Shown here one piece after another: positions 17,630 through 29,115 of a stretch of DNA of 55,513 bases. The position numbers and the translations under genes are program-made. How positions within the stretch are numbered: position 1 is the stretch's first letter; every line of letters starts with the position of its first letter. Source of the DNA: Selaginella moellendorffii (lineage: Eukaryota > Streptophyta > Lycopodiopsida > Selaginellales > Selaginellaceae); assembly GCF_000143415.4 (NCBI RefSeq), contig NW_003314365.1, positions 1 through 55,513 on the forward strand, written 5' to 3'. A model generated the notes under the pieces. It worked only from the letters and a program-made list of their open reading frames with translations, ran no database searches and was not told where the DNA came from.

Positions 17630-18500
17630 TCAACCGAGGAAAATCGAGTATCCATTGGTCTGCTCTGGTAGTTTGAGGACGACATAGTTGACTGGTATTT
17701 CAACGCCTTCAATGGTGGGGTTGACTTTTTGGATGATGCCTTTGGGTTGAATAGATCGGTGGTTGGCCATTTGGACATTGAAAGGTGCTGGGTGGACTGG
17801 GCCAATGTTGAGTTGTTGAACAAGACTTTCTTCAATAATATAAACGCTAGAGCTGCCGTCAATTATGGCTCCTCGAACAAGGTGTTTGTCGAGTCGTAGG
17901 TCAATTGTCGGAACATCATTGTCACAATCGCCTGGTTGAATCTCAATTCGAAATGTGTCAACAGCTGTCTGTGTGGAGTTGAGTGTGGGCAAGTCTGTCA
18001 AAGTGTTGGTCGGTGCAGATGTTAGATCGGTGAGCTGTTTGGTGAGGTAGGGTGCAATCTTCAGTAGTTGGCCGATGGTGATCTGAATATTTTGGTTGAG
18101 GATAGTCTCTGCTACTTCTTGGATTTTGTCGAAGTTTGCCGAATTGTGTTCTAGTGTCAGTGTTGATGTTGGACGATTTGTCTGTCAGTTTTCTGGTACA
18201 GAGTCTTGGCATTGTTGTCGAGCTGGTGATGGTTGAGCTTCATTGTCAGAGTCTAAAATCACTAATTCGGGTGGTTGTAGAGCGAGTTGCTGTTGTATCT
18301 TGGCGGCTAACTTCTGCTTCTTTTCCCATTCCTGGAGTTTTGTCGGGCTCTCAAGGCCTTTCTCTTTACTATCTCCAGAATCTCTGTCTGGTTGTTGTTG
18401 TTTTTTTGCTCGAATTTGTGCTCGGGTTTGAACTGCCATGACTTGAGGATCTAAGTCATCATTGTCGGCATAAGGTAGTTCGTCGGTCTTGACCATCCTT
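17630..18500 (-). pseudogene. Gypsy protease region, copy A
   Basis: The linker end VKTDELPYADNDDLDPQVMA is at about 18496. A Gln/Pro-rich stretch follows, then the protease at about 17640-17900 with IIDGSSSVYIIEESLVQQL-type sequence (Asp kept, second Gly lost). A stop splits the frame near 18185. Confidence 0.8.
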
Positions 18501-20812
18501 GTTGTTGGTGGTTGCTGCTGGTTTTGATCTTGTTGTCGAGGAGGCGGTGGACCAAGTCTCGGCGGACCGCCTTGGTTTTGAAGTCGAGGTTGCCATGCTC
18601 GGTTGTTACAGTTGCCTTGGTAGCCATGGTCTTGATAACCTTGGCCTTGGTATCTTCAGTTTTGGTATCTTGGGTATTGTTGGTATCCTTGGTTGTAGTT
18701 GTCTCGGTTTGCTGGGTAGTTCCAGTTCAGCGGGTGTTGTTGATCGTTGTAGTTGTTGTTGTAGTTGTTGTTGTAATTGTTGTAGCGAGGTTGATTATTC
18801 CATTGTCAACTTTGGTGTTGGAAGTTGTTTCTCAGCAGTCTCCAGTTTGTCGGAGGTGGTGGCTGGTAATTGTTGAAGTATTGATTTGGATATGGTTTTT
18901 GAAATTGCTGTCGGGGATAGTTCAAGACTTGTCAAACTTCTGGAGAATTTCAAAATCTGCAAGTTTTGGCGTCATGACCTTCTTTGGTACAGATCTGGCA
19001 TTTGGAGATTTGGAGCTTGTAGTCACTTGCCGGATGTCCTTCGTTCTTGCACTTAGTACACCAAATTCTAGATCGAAATTCTTTGATGTCGGCCTTGGCT
19101 TTTCCCTTGAGCTTGTCGATTGTTTTCTTGAGTTTCCGAAGTTTTGACTTGGTGCTCTCTCCGAGTTCATCTCGGAGTTGTCGTCGGAACTGCTATCAGA
19201 ATCTGAGTTATCTATGTCATCTACTTGTGTTGTCATTCGTCGAGCTTGAACATCTTGATGGGCTCTTGTGAGTTCGAGATAAGTGGCAACGTTGATGTGC
19301 GTTGCCGCTTCTCAGAGGGATCGTTGGAGTCCTTGCATGTACCATTGGTAAAGTAATGTTTCGGTGGCACTGTTGCCGCATTTGCTGGCATGTTGAGTGA
19401 AGGTTTGAGTGTAGTTGTCGATGGATTGACCAGACTTCTACTTGAGTTTTTGGATCTTGTGAAGTCGTTGGCTTTGAGTGAGGGAAGACTTGAATCGGTC
19501 TACGAGCTTGAGTGCGAGGTTGTCGAAACTTGTATTTTGAGGAAGTGTTTGAGCCCATTTGTTGGCTCTCTTTCGAAAGGGTACATCAGAAATAGTATGG
19601 AAGTTCAGTCGTCTGGCTGTTGATTCGGATTGCTTCTCTGAACTGTTCAACATGTTTCTTGGCATCTTCTGACTTCAGACCATGAAATAGTGGATAGGAG
19701 ACGTGTCTTCCGACAGGTATGTTGGCGACAGCTGTAGTGACTGCCATGTGCTGTTGGTAGTAATGTTGGTATTGTTGAGGTTGTTTTGTCAGGTTGTCAC
19801 CATGGAGTCCTAAGGTGATTTGTAGCAAGGGGTTGTTGGGGTCAATAGCAAAGTTGGTGTAAGAAGAAGGTGGTGAATTGTTGTTGTTATTTAGTGGACT
19901 CTTCTCTGTTTTTTCTTCTATGTTAGGACTATTTTTGGGTGTGTCATCGACGTTGTCATCGGCGTCGAGTTGCTTGCTGGTGTTGATTTTTGGAAGATGG
20001 TGCTCAAACTTGTTGTCGACGTATTTGTTAGAGTTATGTTGTCTTGGTTGTGGTTGTTCTTCTAAATTGTCAAAGAGTTCTTCGAATGTATAGTTGTGTG
20101 GTGATTGTGGTTGCTGTGGAAGATTGTTGTCGTCGTCGACGATTGGTTCGTCAATCTCGTTGTTGTTGGATGATTGGAGCCGTTCGGCAGTTTGGTGTGA
20201 GTTGTTGACGTCGAGTGCTTGACTATTGGATGATTCAGGTTGTTCATCTTTACTGCTGTTGACTGGGTATATCGGAGTGTGACTGTAATTGGTGAAGTCG
20301 AGTTGTTGTCTCGTCAGCGTGTTGAAGTTGAAAGCATGTTCGAAAGGTCTTGCTGATAGTGGGCTTCGGTAGATGTTGGAAGCAAATGTGGGATATATTG
20401 GTGTTGTGAATATCGGTCAATATGGCGAAAATGGTGCTGGTCTAGTGAAGTCTGTGAAGCTGGGCGGGAAACTTGGTCGTTCGTCATCACTGTAGATGGG
20501 GTTGGTGAATGTACCTTTGAAGTGGTTGTATGCTGCTTGAAAAATGTTTTATTGCTCGGGCGTAGTCTGTGTCGACTACTCAAATGTTCGGTCGGGCTCA
20601 GGCACTTTGGTGGGTGCCGTCGAGGGTGTTGATTCAGGCTCGGGCACTTCGGTGGGTGCTGTCGAGGGTGCTGCCGGTGGTGTGTCTGGTGGTGTTGTGT
20701 AGTTGTCATATTCTTCGCAGATGTCCAATACTGGTTCATCGGAGTTAGCTCGCGGTAATAATTTGTGTCGGATGTAATTCTCTCTCTTGGAGGGTCTAAC
20801 AATTTGATTCAA
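18500..20812 (-). pseudogene. Gypsy gag, copy A
   Basis: N-terminal part from about 20812 (NQIVRPSKRENYIRHKLLPR, then repeats of PEPESTPSTAPTKVPEPD). A His/Asn/Thr-rich middle follows, then a capsid-like block with GRHVSYPLFHGLKSEDAKKH at 19690 and PFRKRANKWAQTLPQ near 19570, and two CCHC knuckles near 18960-19080 (first CTKCKNEGHPASDY-like, mutated at its last Cys; second intact, ending AKTCRF). An Asn/Tyr/Gln-rich tail encoded by TTGTTG-type repeats ends it. Multiple frame breaks make it non-functional. Confidence 0.8.
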
Positions 20813-20943
20813 CTTCTCTTAGTCTTTCTTTCTCTTTGTTTCTAAATTCTTCAAATCTCTATCTAAACTTCGGATAAGCTGTTGTCGGTCTTCTTTCGAC
20901 TTGTTGGATGTTCTTCGTGGTTTTGGATACATGCATTCTTCTA

Positions 20944-21880
20944 CTAGTTGTCGGTGTCAGATTCGTGTCTGCAGTCAATCATGCAGTTTGGGTAGAACTT
21001 CGGGAAGACTGTCGGCGGGTCAATTGTCGATAAAGTCATTGTGAGGTTGTTATTTCTTTTCTGTGGCAATATTGACGGTGGTGCGTGTTGGGTTGGGTTG
21101 TGTTCAGCCGAGTTGTGTTGGGTCGAGTGTGCTGGTGCAGTATGCAGACTGGTCTTCCACTTGCTGGTGCCGAGATGGAGTTTGATGAAGAGTTTCGGAT
21201 ATTTGGGTTTGTCTGGAATGATTTCTTNNNNNNNNNNNNNNNNNNNNNNNNNNNNNNNNNNNNNNNNNNNNNNNNNNNNNNNNNNNNNNNNNNNNNNNNN
21301 NNNNNNNNNNNNNNNNNNNNNNNNNNNNNNNNNNNNNNNNNNNNNNNNNNNNNNNNNNNNNNNNNNNNNNNNNATTGGTGGTGCGTTGTCAAGTTGTCCC
21401 TCGACAAGTTCTCTGATACCGGGTAATAGAGTGATGGGTTCGTCGTTGGTGTAGGTTCTGAGGATGTGCTTCGGTATTTGGAGTGGATGCAGGAATTGGA
21501 ATTGTGTCGGAGCGCTAGGATTGCTGGGTCGACGACTGCACGGAAGATGAGTTCGTTTCAGCAGTGGTGTCGGTTTGTGTCGAGTGCGCTGGTTGAGGTC
21601 TCGAGCTTGGAGTGGGTGGTCTTGTGCTCGGAAATGGAGTTCGCCAATGAAGCTGTTGAGGGCGTCCGCTGATGAAGGTGCTGGTAGATTGGAGTTTCTT
21701 GTCAAAGAGGGCTGTTGGTGGTCTTTGTTGGTGATTGGACTCGGAGATCGAGAGAGAGAGCTTTCAGATTCTGCAAAGATCTCCTCTGGGAAGGGTCTGC
21801 CTCTACTACGTTGGGCGGCGATCGCTTGGACGCCGTTGATCCATATTGGTGGTGGCATTTGTTTGTTGAATTTGGGCGAA
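20944..21880 (-). pseudogene. Gypsy leader/gag N-terminal ORF, copy A (contains N gap)
   Basis: An open frame, apart from the gap, starting near MPPPIWINGVQAIAAQRSRG (about 21860), Pro/Ser-rich, then EIIPDKPKYPKLFIKLHLGT after the gap. Its in-frame partner at 41800-42536 supplies the missing segment. No domain recognised; a gag-related leader is likely from its position after the 5' LTR. Confidence 0.55.
21228..21373. other. Assembly gap (146 N)
   Basis: By alignment to the second copy, the missing sequence corresponds to 42052-42197, which is exactly 146 bases. Confidence 0.95.
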
Positions 21881-22043
21881 TTGGGTGGTGAATTGGGTAG
21901 CAAATTGGGTGGCAAATTGGGAAGTGAATTTTGGCAAGTTGGGTAGATTGCTTGATCTTTCTTGCTATCTGCGCACAAAGAATGGAGAAAGAATGGAAGA
22001 ATTTGTGAACCTAAAGGGGAATCCAAAAGCTGTGGTCGCCAAA

Positions 22044-22333
22044 TGAAGAGGTGTGAAAACTCTTCTTCGCTGGAAATCTATTGTTAGTAAGAAAACAAAA
22101 GAGAAAAAGGCCCGATCTCCAAGGGCAGAGAAGAAGCATGAGAAAAAGAATGTTATGTATTGATAAGAAAAATCATGGAATGGAGATAGGGATCCATGGA
22201 TTCCCCCTTTTGAAAGGCTAGCGGTTCTAACTACTAGCATATACTATATGCTGTGCATGATTTAATCTATGGCTCCGATGCAGCCTTGGGTTCAAAGTCG
22301 GAGTCCCCTGAGCCTGGGGTTTTGGTTAATACA
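22044..22333 (-). repeat. 5' LTR of Gypsy copy A
   Basis: Starts TGTATTAACC and ends CCTCTTCA on the minus strand; 290 bp. It matches the 3' LTRs at 33171-33417 and 43684-43957, which contain small deletions. Just downstream (minus strand) is TTTGGCGACCACAG, a candidate primer-binding site. Confidence 0.8.
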
Positions 22334-22480
22334 TGATGTGTCGAGTGCAATGCTTCGCATAAGCTTGTGGGTGTGACTAGGCTAGTGGAGTCATGTTTTA
22401 AAGCTTCTCCTTGTCCCTTACCATGCTCGCAGTGGCTTAATGTACCCATGAGCAGTTGAGGGACTTCTTCGAACCTCACA

Positions 22481-22655
22481 GATCCTTGTGTTGTATCATC
22501 GCCTCGCTTGCCATGCTTCTTCTCTTGTCAGCCATCAGCTATGCAGAGTCTAAACCTGCAAGCAGCTCTTGAGGAATTGTTTGCTCTCACCTGATGCTCG
22601 ATCAAGGCTCTCACAGCGTACTCGGGACTAGACTACAGTGGATATCACTGATGCA
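22481..22655 (+). repeat. Dispersed repeat family 1, copy 1
   Basis: About 165 bp, starting GATCCTTGTGTTGTATCATC and including TCAAGGCTCTCACA. It matches 25471-25645 with few differences and 23590-23680 partially. Confidence 0.75.
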
Positions 22656-23017
22656 ACAAGCTTTAGGTTCCGAGTCTAAGTTAGTTGCACCAACTCAAAG
22701 ATGTTCTGTTTTGTTTAATTGTTTTGAACATGGTTTTTCTATAGGAACAAGCATCAGACTGGAAGCTTTTGGGTGGTGTCTTGATGAATTAAGCTCCCCG
22801 AGGGTTTCATCTTGCGAAGAAGAGAGAAACAACTACCCCCAACCTTCAGCACTCTTGACATTTCCAGATGCCTTGCAACTCGAATCTCTTGGGCAGAACG
22901 CACTGGTGCTCTTGAGGGGGGTGCCTGGTTCAAATCAAACTGATGGGAAACATTCGCGTGCCAGCTGAGCGCCATGCCCAGAATTTCAAGAAACGATTCA
23001 TGAAAGTAACAAACACG

Positions 23018-23140
23018 TTAACAAGCTATTAATGCATAATTTGGACGGGAACCTGTTGGCCGGATATCTGGCTCGAATAAAAACAATTATTGGCAAGGTC
23101 ACAGGTTCGAACCCACAGCCAGAGACCCAATTAAATTTTA
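23018..23140 (+). repeat. SINE-like repeat, copy 1
   Basis: Contains GGACGGGAACCTG, GGCCGGATATCTGGCT and GGCAAGGTCACAGGTTCGAA. The segment GGTTCGAACCC is a good tRNA-type B box; an A box is at best degenerate. Ends near AATTTTAC. Confidence 0.7.
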
Positions 23141-23589
23141 CTTCGCTTGCGCAAGGCACCTGGGTCTTTATGGAATTCGCTGGAGTGCAGCAGCAGCCAC
23201 GATGATCATGGTCAGTGTGTCGATCTAGCCCAGACTCTTCCTTTTGCTTTAAAGTCATGCTGGAACGCGTCTCAGCATTGCTCGCTTGAACGCCAACAGG
23301 TTTGGACGAGGAGAGGAGCTTAAACTTGCAGCCCGCGTGACTCGCAATGCAGCCTTGTCTACGAAAGTATCATTGCATTTCAGCTAGAGGGGGTGTCCAA
23401 GTTTGCTAAATCCTCCTACATGCTTCGTCAAAATAGCGAATCGCCGAGGACTACTGACGACCTGGATAACGATACGCTGCTCCACACTTTCCAGCAGCGT
23501 TTGACTGCCACGCTTGTGCCAACCTCATGTAAGAAAGAGTGGAGCTGAGCGAGAGCGTAGCCTTTCTTCTCGACGTGGGTCCTTGCAGA

Positions 23590-23680
23590 GCATTGTGTTG
23601 TATCATTCCACCGCTTGTCATGCTTCTTCTTTGCTCTCACCTGACGCTCGATCAAGGCTCTCACAGGCTGCAATGAATAA
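23590..23680 (+). repeat. Dispersed repeat family 1, copy 2 (partial)
   Basis: Shares GTGTTGTATCATTCC, CATGCTTCTTCTTTGCTCTC and CTCGATCAAGGCTCTCACAG with 22481-22655 but lacks about 55 bp in the middle. Confidence 0.65.
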
Positions 23681-24094
23681 CAAAGGAATCACTGGTGCAT
23701 CAACCCTCAGGTTCTGAGTCTAATCAGTTGCACCAAATCAGGGATGTGCCTCTCGTGTTTTTGGGAGTGAGTATTTAATTTCATGGTTTTGAACATGGCC
23801 AGAGGATTTGATCTTGCAAAGAAGAGAGAAACAAATAAATACCCCAACCTCCAGCACTCTTGACATTTCCAGATGCCTCTCAACTCTGCTCTTCAAGAGG
23901 GTGCTTGGATCAAATCTAGCTTGCTCATTTTCCAGAAACTTTTCTTGTTCCGAGAAACAAATTTTGCTCCAAAAAAATCCTGGAACCAAGAAGAGAGGCT
24001 TGGAAACGTTCGCGCGACCTTGCCCACGTGATTGATACGGAACAAGAAATCAGCACGCGTGCCATTCACTCAAAATCAAAAACAAGCGAAACAC

Positions 24095-24205
24095 TTTAAC
24101 AGGCTATTAATGTTTAATTTGGACGGGAACCTGGATATCTGGCTAGAATAAAGAAATTTATTGGCAAGGTCACAGGTTCGAATCCACAGCCAGAGAACCA
24201 CCTAA
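24095..24205 (+). repeat. SINE-like repeat, copy 2
   Basis: Shares GCTATTAATG, TTTGGACGGGAACCTG and GGCAAGGTCACAGGTTCGAA with copy 1 but lacks the GGCCGGATATC block start. Confidence 0.7.
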
Positions 24206-24837
24206 AAACACTTTTTTCAAGTGTAGGCGATATTGGAGTTTCTCCGCGATATTGGAATTTCCTTGTTTCTCCCTCCCCCAGGCTCGAGAGACAAAAAAGA
24301 CAGTGGTCGATCTAGCCCAGAAAGAAAGGATCCTGGAATGTGTCTCTCGCTTGGAACGATAATAGATTTGGAGGAGGAACTTGCGCCTCCAATGCAGCCT
24401 TGTTACGATCGCACAGAGTGCTGCAGACAGCCAAGGAAGAACACGAACGCTGAGCGGCACACTCTGCAAGCTGGAACGCGAGCTATTGAGCGGAGCAGAG
24501 ACAGGACACGACCCTGGACATCGGTTTACCGATGCCCAAGAGTTTTGGCAACCTTCGAATGGCTGTGAGTCATGATCTCCAGCCCAGAGGACAGGTCCAA
24601 CTAGCATCGGACTTTTCCCCACTCTTTCATTTTCCAGCGCTGGAATTTGGCTCGACACTGGCCTCGTCTAGCTTCCCAGATCTCCCCAGCAGATCCACCA
24701 AGCATCTTAAATGTTCCATGATCGTGGACATGCTGTAGTCTTGGGCTATGGACGACAAGTAGTTCTCATCCCGAGATGACTGCAGGCAGAAGACCTCGCT
24801 CTGATCACAAGATGCAAAGGAGGGAGAAGCGTTGCAA

Positions 24838-24965
24838 AAAATTTTGATTGGGTCGCTGGCTGTGGATTCGAACCTGTGACCTTGCCAATATATTTGTTTA
24901 TTCTAGCCAGATATCCGGCCATCAGGTTCCCGTCCAAATCGGACACTAATTGCTTCTTACCTTCA
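24838..24965 (-). repeat. SINE-like repeat, copy 3
   Basis: Reverse orientation. Reads ATTAGTGTCCGATTTGGACG, then GGCCGGATATCTGGCTAGAA, the B box GGTTCGAATCC, and an AATTTTTTG end. Confidence 0.72.
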
Positions 24966-25470
24966 CCATAACGGCGCAAGCTCTCGCTCATTTCTAAGCA
25001 TCCTTTCTAAACCCGTGGGAACGTTTTATAAGGCTGTCATCCTTTCTGCGGTTGTCAAGCTCACATTATGGAATGAAGATTTCACCACTGAATCCCTGGG
25101 ATAACCTACCTTTTCGTTTTTTGAGAAACAAGGTTTCCCTGCATCCAACGACTGAATGTCCGAAGATGGCTTGTTTGAGCATTGAAGATTAAATTGATCC
25201 AGGCACGCTCTTGATTGGCAGCAAAGTTAAGAGTACAAGGCTGGAGGTACTTCTCTGTTCTTTCAAATCCTGGGGAGCTATTTCATCAAGGGGCTTTCTT
25301 GTCGTGTTCTATCCAAGTTTGATGCTTGTTCCTAGCAGCAACAAGAAAAAATCCATGAAATTTCAAGTCACACCCTGTGTGAAGAAGAGGGGGCAATGCA
25401 TGGAAAGTACTCGAGGCCAAAAGGTGGCTGTCCACAACAAGAGTATTTAGAGCAAAAAGGGCGACCTCAC

Positions 25471-25645
25471 GATCCTTGTGTTGTATCATCGCCTCGCTTG
25501 CCATGCTTCTTCTCTTGTACGCCATCAGCTATGCAGAGTCTAAACTAGCAAGCAGCTCTTGAGGAATTGTTTGCTCTCACCTGATCCTCGATCAAGGCTC
25601 TCACAACGTACCAGGGACTAGACTACAGTGGTTTGCATAGATGCA
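25471..25645 (+). repeat. Dispersed repeat family 1, copy 3
   Basis: Nearly colinear with 22481-22655. It ends at the first recognisable START exon, so its insertion or recombination may have removed the gene's 5' part. Confidence 0.75.
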
Positions 25646-26298
25646 ACATGGCCGTTTGCGACAAGAGAAATGCTGGTCACGTCTTTCGAACTGCAGCTAC
25701 CTGAATTGGATGCCGTGGTTGGCTGCTTGCGAACAGTTAAGCTATCAATCACTGTGCCTCTTTTGTTATTTTATTCACTCCAATGGTGGTGATTTGCCAG
25801 GTCCCCCAGGAAGCAGAGACTATCGTCAAAGAGACCATCCATGGTTTTAATGCTTCTCATTTGCCTCCTCCAAAAGAGGGCGTCATTCACATGGAAACCA
25901 ACGGTGGATTCATCCTCCAGAAGATTAGCGACGAGAAATGCTACATAAGGTACGCTATTAGTTTTTTTTTTTTTTTTTTTGTATTCTTCTTAAGATAGTC
26001 ACTACTTCTTTTACAGAGCAGTAATACACCTGGACCTTAAGCTCGACCTTGTTCCGACATGGGTGATTAACTTCCTTGGGCGTCAAGTTGTGGGACACGG
26101 CTTCAGGCTATACCTCAAGGTATATTTCTTTCCTTTTGGGGGTGAAAAATGTCTAAGCTTTGTGTGTTACAACAGACTGTTTCTTCTGTTAAAGAGAGCA
26201 AAGTGTTTCAAGAATGCAGCAAGCAACAGCCACTCTACAGCCGCATAACGTTACAGATGCTACCAAAATCGAGCCACGAAAATGGATACAAGAGTTGA
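25640..26298 (+). pseudogene. START (StAR-related lipid transfer) domain gene, 5'-truncated
   Basis: Four exons can be followed: about 25640-25735 (TWPFATREMLVTSFELQL), 25801-25949 (VPQEAETIVKETIHG to KCYIR), 26017-26119 (AVIHLDLKLDLVPTWVINFL to RLYLK) and 26176-26298 (TVSSVKESKVFQECSKQQPL, stop TGA). Introns have GT-AG ends and a long T tract before 26016. WP-x-RE-x-L, the beta strand with HMETNGGF, DLKLDLVPTWVINF and the final helix are typical of START domains, which bind lipids in a hydrophobic cavity. Only the second half of the domain is present, and the upstream side is a dispersed repeat, so it is a remnant. The reading frame itself is intact across the last three exons. Confidence 0.75.
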
Positions 26299-26475
26299 GG
26301 TGCTTTTGATAAGAAGTATTCATAAGCTTCCTGCACAAGAGCATTTACATTTATAAACAATTTATAAACAAAGAGGAGCTTGAGGCCCACCGATACTCCT
26401 GAAAAGTCCGAACTTATTCATGAGACATATGCAAGGTGGGTTTTATAAGATTTCTGTTGTTTTGCATGTCTAGAA

Positions 26476-27320
26476 AAATCTGCTGCAGTCAAGCTCAAGA
26501 AAGAAACCATTCTCTTCTCGATGGAATGAAACTCTCACTTGTTCCATGCTCTGGCGAGGCCATGGCAAACAAAATGGGTGGACTCTTCGTCTCAATCTGA
26601 CAAGCAGCTGATGCAAAGGCTACTTTTGAGAAACAAAGCGTAAGTATGCTGCAACAAGAACCAGCAACAACCGTTTAAGGTATTGTCGTGGAAGATGGCT
26701 TGCCTGAGCTCGAGTTTGATTTGATCCAGGCACCCTGGTCCCATCTATTCTTCACTTGGTTGTCAAAGCTTGGAGGTCCATAGGTTTCGATCCTTTCAAA
26801 TCCTGCTCCAACTTTTGATGCCTTTTCTTGGCAATAATATATTGCTCTGAAACCGTGAAAGCTTACTCACCTGCAAAAAAAACTCTAGGGTTGCACCAGA
26901 CATCCAATAAACCAGAGAAGCTCTCGAGGAAAATCCTAGATTTAACATAAACAAGTCACACCTCATGGAATTGGTGGTGATCTTGGTGCAACTAGCTAGT
27001 TAAGCTTGTCCTTAAACACATGGTTTTGGCATTTGTCTTTCACACTATTGTCCAATCTTGTGAAAGCCTTGACCGAGCTTAAACTCAATCAGCTGAGAAC
27101 AAGCTGTCTCAAAAGTTTCCAAAGAGCAGAAGGCATAATACAAAGGTCACAAACTCATCTCATCACAAGTTGCATTGTGGTCACTCCACGCCTTGGATGT
27201 TGATGAACTACAGGCCTCCATTTATCTTGGAAAATACATCTATGAGGAATGAAGCAATCTGGACAATAGTATAAGCAAAATGAGCACGAGAAGAACCATA
27301 CATACCATGGAAAAGCATAA
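26476..27320 (+). repeat. Duplicated segment, copy 1 (partner of 31213-31980)
   Basis: Shares long stretches with 31213-31980, for example AAGCTCAAGAAAGAAACCAT, TGCTGCAACAAGAACCAGCA and CACTCCACGCCTTGGATGTT, with indels. The partner has an inserted AACGTATACCAGG and a different right flank. Contains no intact gene. Confidence 0.8.
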
Positions 27321-27324
27321 GTTC

Positions 27325-27760
27325 TACACTCAAAACGACACACACATGGCACGGGCAATGTTCGATCAAATGCCCGAGTGCCACAACATTGTCGCATGGA
27401 CTGCTAGGCCTACGCTCTCACTGGGAATTTCTTCCACGCTTTAATTTGATCCTCTACCAGGAGATGGTCTTGGAAGGAATGGCTCCCGACTAGATCACAT
27501 TCACTTCCGAAATCAGAAAAGTTCTTTGTCAGGATGTACCATCTAGTAGGACGAAACTGGCCTCAAGAATGCTAGAGCATAAGTTATAACATGTAGATAC
27601 GTGGGGCTCCTCGCCAAATGATGAACCTATGCAGAGACTTGCCCGATCGTGGAGCACTAGTACACGCAAGGTGGATTGTTAACATTGAGGATGTCATTGT
27701 CGTGTGCTAAAGTGGCCTGAAGAACGCCACCGTGATTGGATTCCTTGTGATTCCATCACT
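27325..27760 (+). pseudogene. PPR-protein fragment (plus strand)
   Basis: One frame encodes HMARAMFDQMPECHNIVAWT, a clear PPR helix B plus next helix A. After a frame shift comes LILYQEMVLEGMAPD, the Leu-type PPR motif with its PD end, then a stop before ITFTSEI. A further GALVHARWI-like piece lies near 27650. PPR proteins bind organellar RNA. Frameshifts and stops make this a relic. Confidence 0.7.
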
Positions 27761-27953
27761 CTTTTAGCTAATAGAGCTTCTAATTACAATCTTTTACAAG
27801 GAACCCACAGTACAAAGACTAAGCTCGGTTACTAAGCTCAATAATGAAGATTAGGCCATTGTTGGAATGTCCATTTTAGGGAGTTGTGCTCTTATTGGAT
27901 AGCTCATTGTAACGCTTGAGCTAAATGCTTTTCAATTAAAACGTATAATAATA

Positions 27954-28990
27954 TGCTTTGCCTCCTGTGGGAACATGCAGTCTATGTTAGGAGATCTCAG
28001 CAGGCATGGTGGATCAATGTTCCATCTGGAACGGATGAAATTTCTTGCTCAAGGTGCTCGTCTGCCCACATTCCACAGCAATATTCTGAAGCTGTACGTG
28101 AAGGAGATATTCGATGGGTTGTACAAAGAGATCAGGAAGATCCTGGTGCCGTTCATGTGGATGTTGTGCTGCCATTTGAATGGAAATTCCGGGGTTGGTA
28201 AATCTGCATTCGTCTGGTACTTCCGGTCATGATCTACGAGTCCAGAGCGACTGTTTTGATGTTCAAGGGTAACAAAGCTCAGGGTGGTGAATAGAGAAGA
28301 CTTCCCTCAGGAGATTGTGCTGGACAGCAAAGTAGATACCATCTCATCGATCTGTGAGTGGACTTGGGGCGGATGGTTGGAAATAAAACCCTTGTTGCTG
28401 CTTCATCACCAGATGAGTTCAATGTCAGAAAAGCCAAGCGGACAACGTTCACTCGCTATCTGCCTGCGTGGGAAAAGCACGAGTACGATGCTCTTGTGTC
28501 TTCTTGGAGGAAACGCGTGACAGACTACGAGAGTGGATCGGAAGAAGCCAAAGAGATAACGCAGAGAGTGAATGCTGCTGAAATGGCGTTTGAATGGTTT
28601 GGAGGTATCCCCTGGTTTCTTTGGGATGTAGAAGCAAACGGTCTGACTGTGGAAGCTTTCGAAAGGGATTGAAGCACCTGAGTATGGTTCTGACTCCTGA
28701 TTTTGTCCTTCAAGCGTTTTGAGCGTTGGTGGTCCAGGAAACTAAGGTGCGCATCTTCATGCTCTCAAACATGCTCCTGGTGGCGCTCAAGTTGAAACTT
28801 GCGTGAGAGCTATCCAGCAGACAATGGTCTTGCGCAGGATCTCGTGAACGGCCTTGTCAAAATGCCCATTCTCGCAAATGCGAGGATCCACGGTACTGGA
28901 TTCTTCTCCGGGATTTGACCGAAGCTGTTCTTCGTGAGGGCAACGACGCCTTGGATGGTCCTAATGATGGAAGTCGTTGTAATTCTTAGG
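27954..28990 (+). pseudogene. Crinkler/RHS-like P-loop NTPase fragment
   Basis: The first frame (to 28232) gives ILKLYVKEIFDGLYKEIRKI, then LNGNSGVGKSAFVWYF, a Walker A motif GxxGVGKS. After frame breaks, 28358-28672 gives SSPDEFN, TTFTRYLPAWEKHEYDALV and FEWFGGIPWFLWDVEANG. The order P-loop, SP-x-x-x-N, (M/L)P-x-W-x-x-x-E, GG(I/V)P matches Crinkler/retrotransposon-hotspot NTPases as I know them. Those proteins are found in oomycetes, trypanosomes and several plants. This copy is broken by at least two frameshifts and lacks any recognisable nuclease part. Confidence 0.6.
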
Positions 28991-29115
28991 ATACTACTTT
29001 ATCCATCACGAATAGCATCAATACAGTAATCACTTCGAAGCTTTTAAAATAGGATCTACATATTTTGTCTTGGTAATGGGAGATTTCACTTCCTGAACAT
29101 AGTCGCTTCTATATA

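Larger units (their letters stand above)
16930..22333 (-). mobile_element. Ty3/Gypsy copy A, 5' LTR through RT N-terminus
   Basis: Order on the minus strand: 5' LTR (22333-22044), leader ORF, gag, zinc knuckles, linker, protease, RT start. The RT is cut at 16930 by the DNA transposon and resumes at 4427. The LTR end is followed by TTTGGCGACCACAG, in the position of a primer-binding site. There is a sized assembly gap at 21228-21373. Confidence 0.9.
22334..25635. other. Repeat mosaic without a convincing gene
   Basis: Holds three SINE-like copies, two copies plus one partial copy of a repeat beginning GATCCTTGTGTTGTATCATC, and a second repeated segment (GAAGAGAGAAACAA, CAGCACTCTTGACATTTCCA) at about 22800-22940 and 23815-23920. 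The longest ORF (24170-24658 minus) overlaps a SINE and has no recognisable features. Confidence 0.55.

Noticed and set aside
22260-22320. GGGTTCAAAGTC in the LTR as a tRNA B box
   Set aside because: The sequence is part of the Gypsy LTR present in three copies, lacks an A box at proper distance and does not fold as a tRNA.
24170-24658. Minus-strand ORF of 162 codons
   Set aside because: Overlaps a SINE-like copy and dispersed repeats, with no domain or codon evidence.
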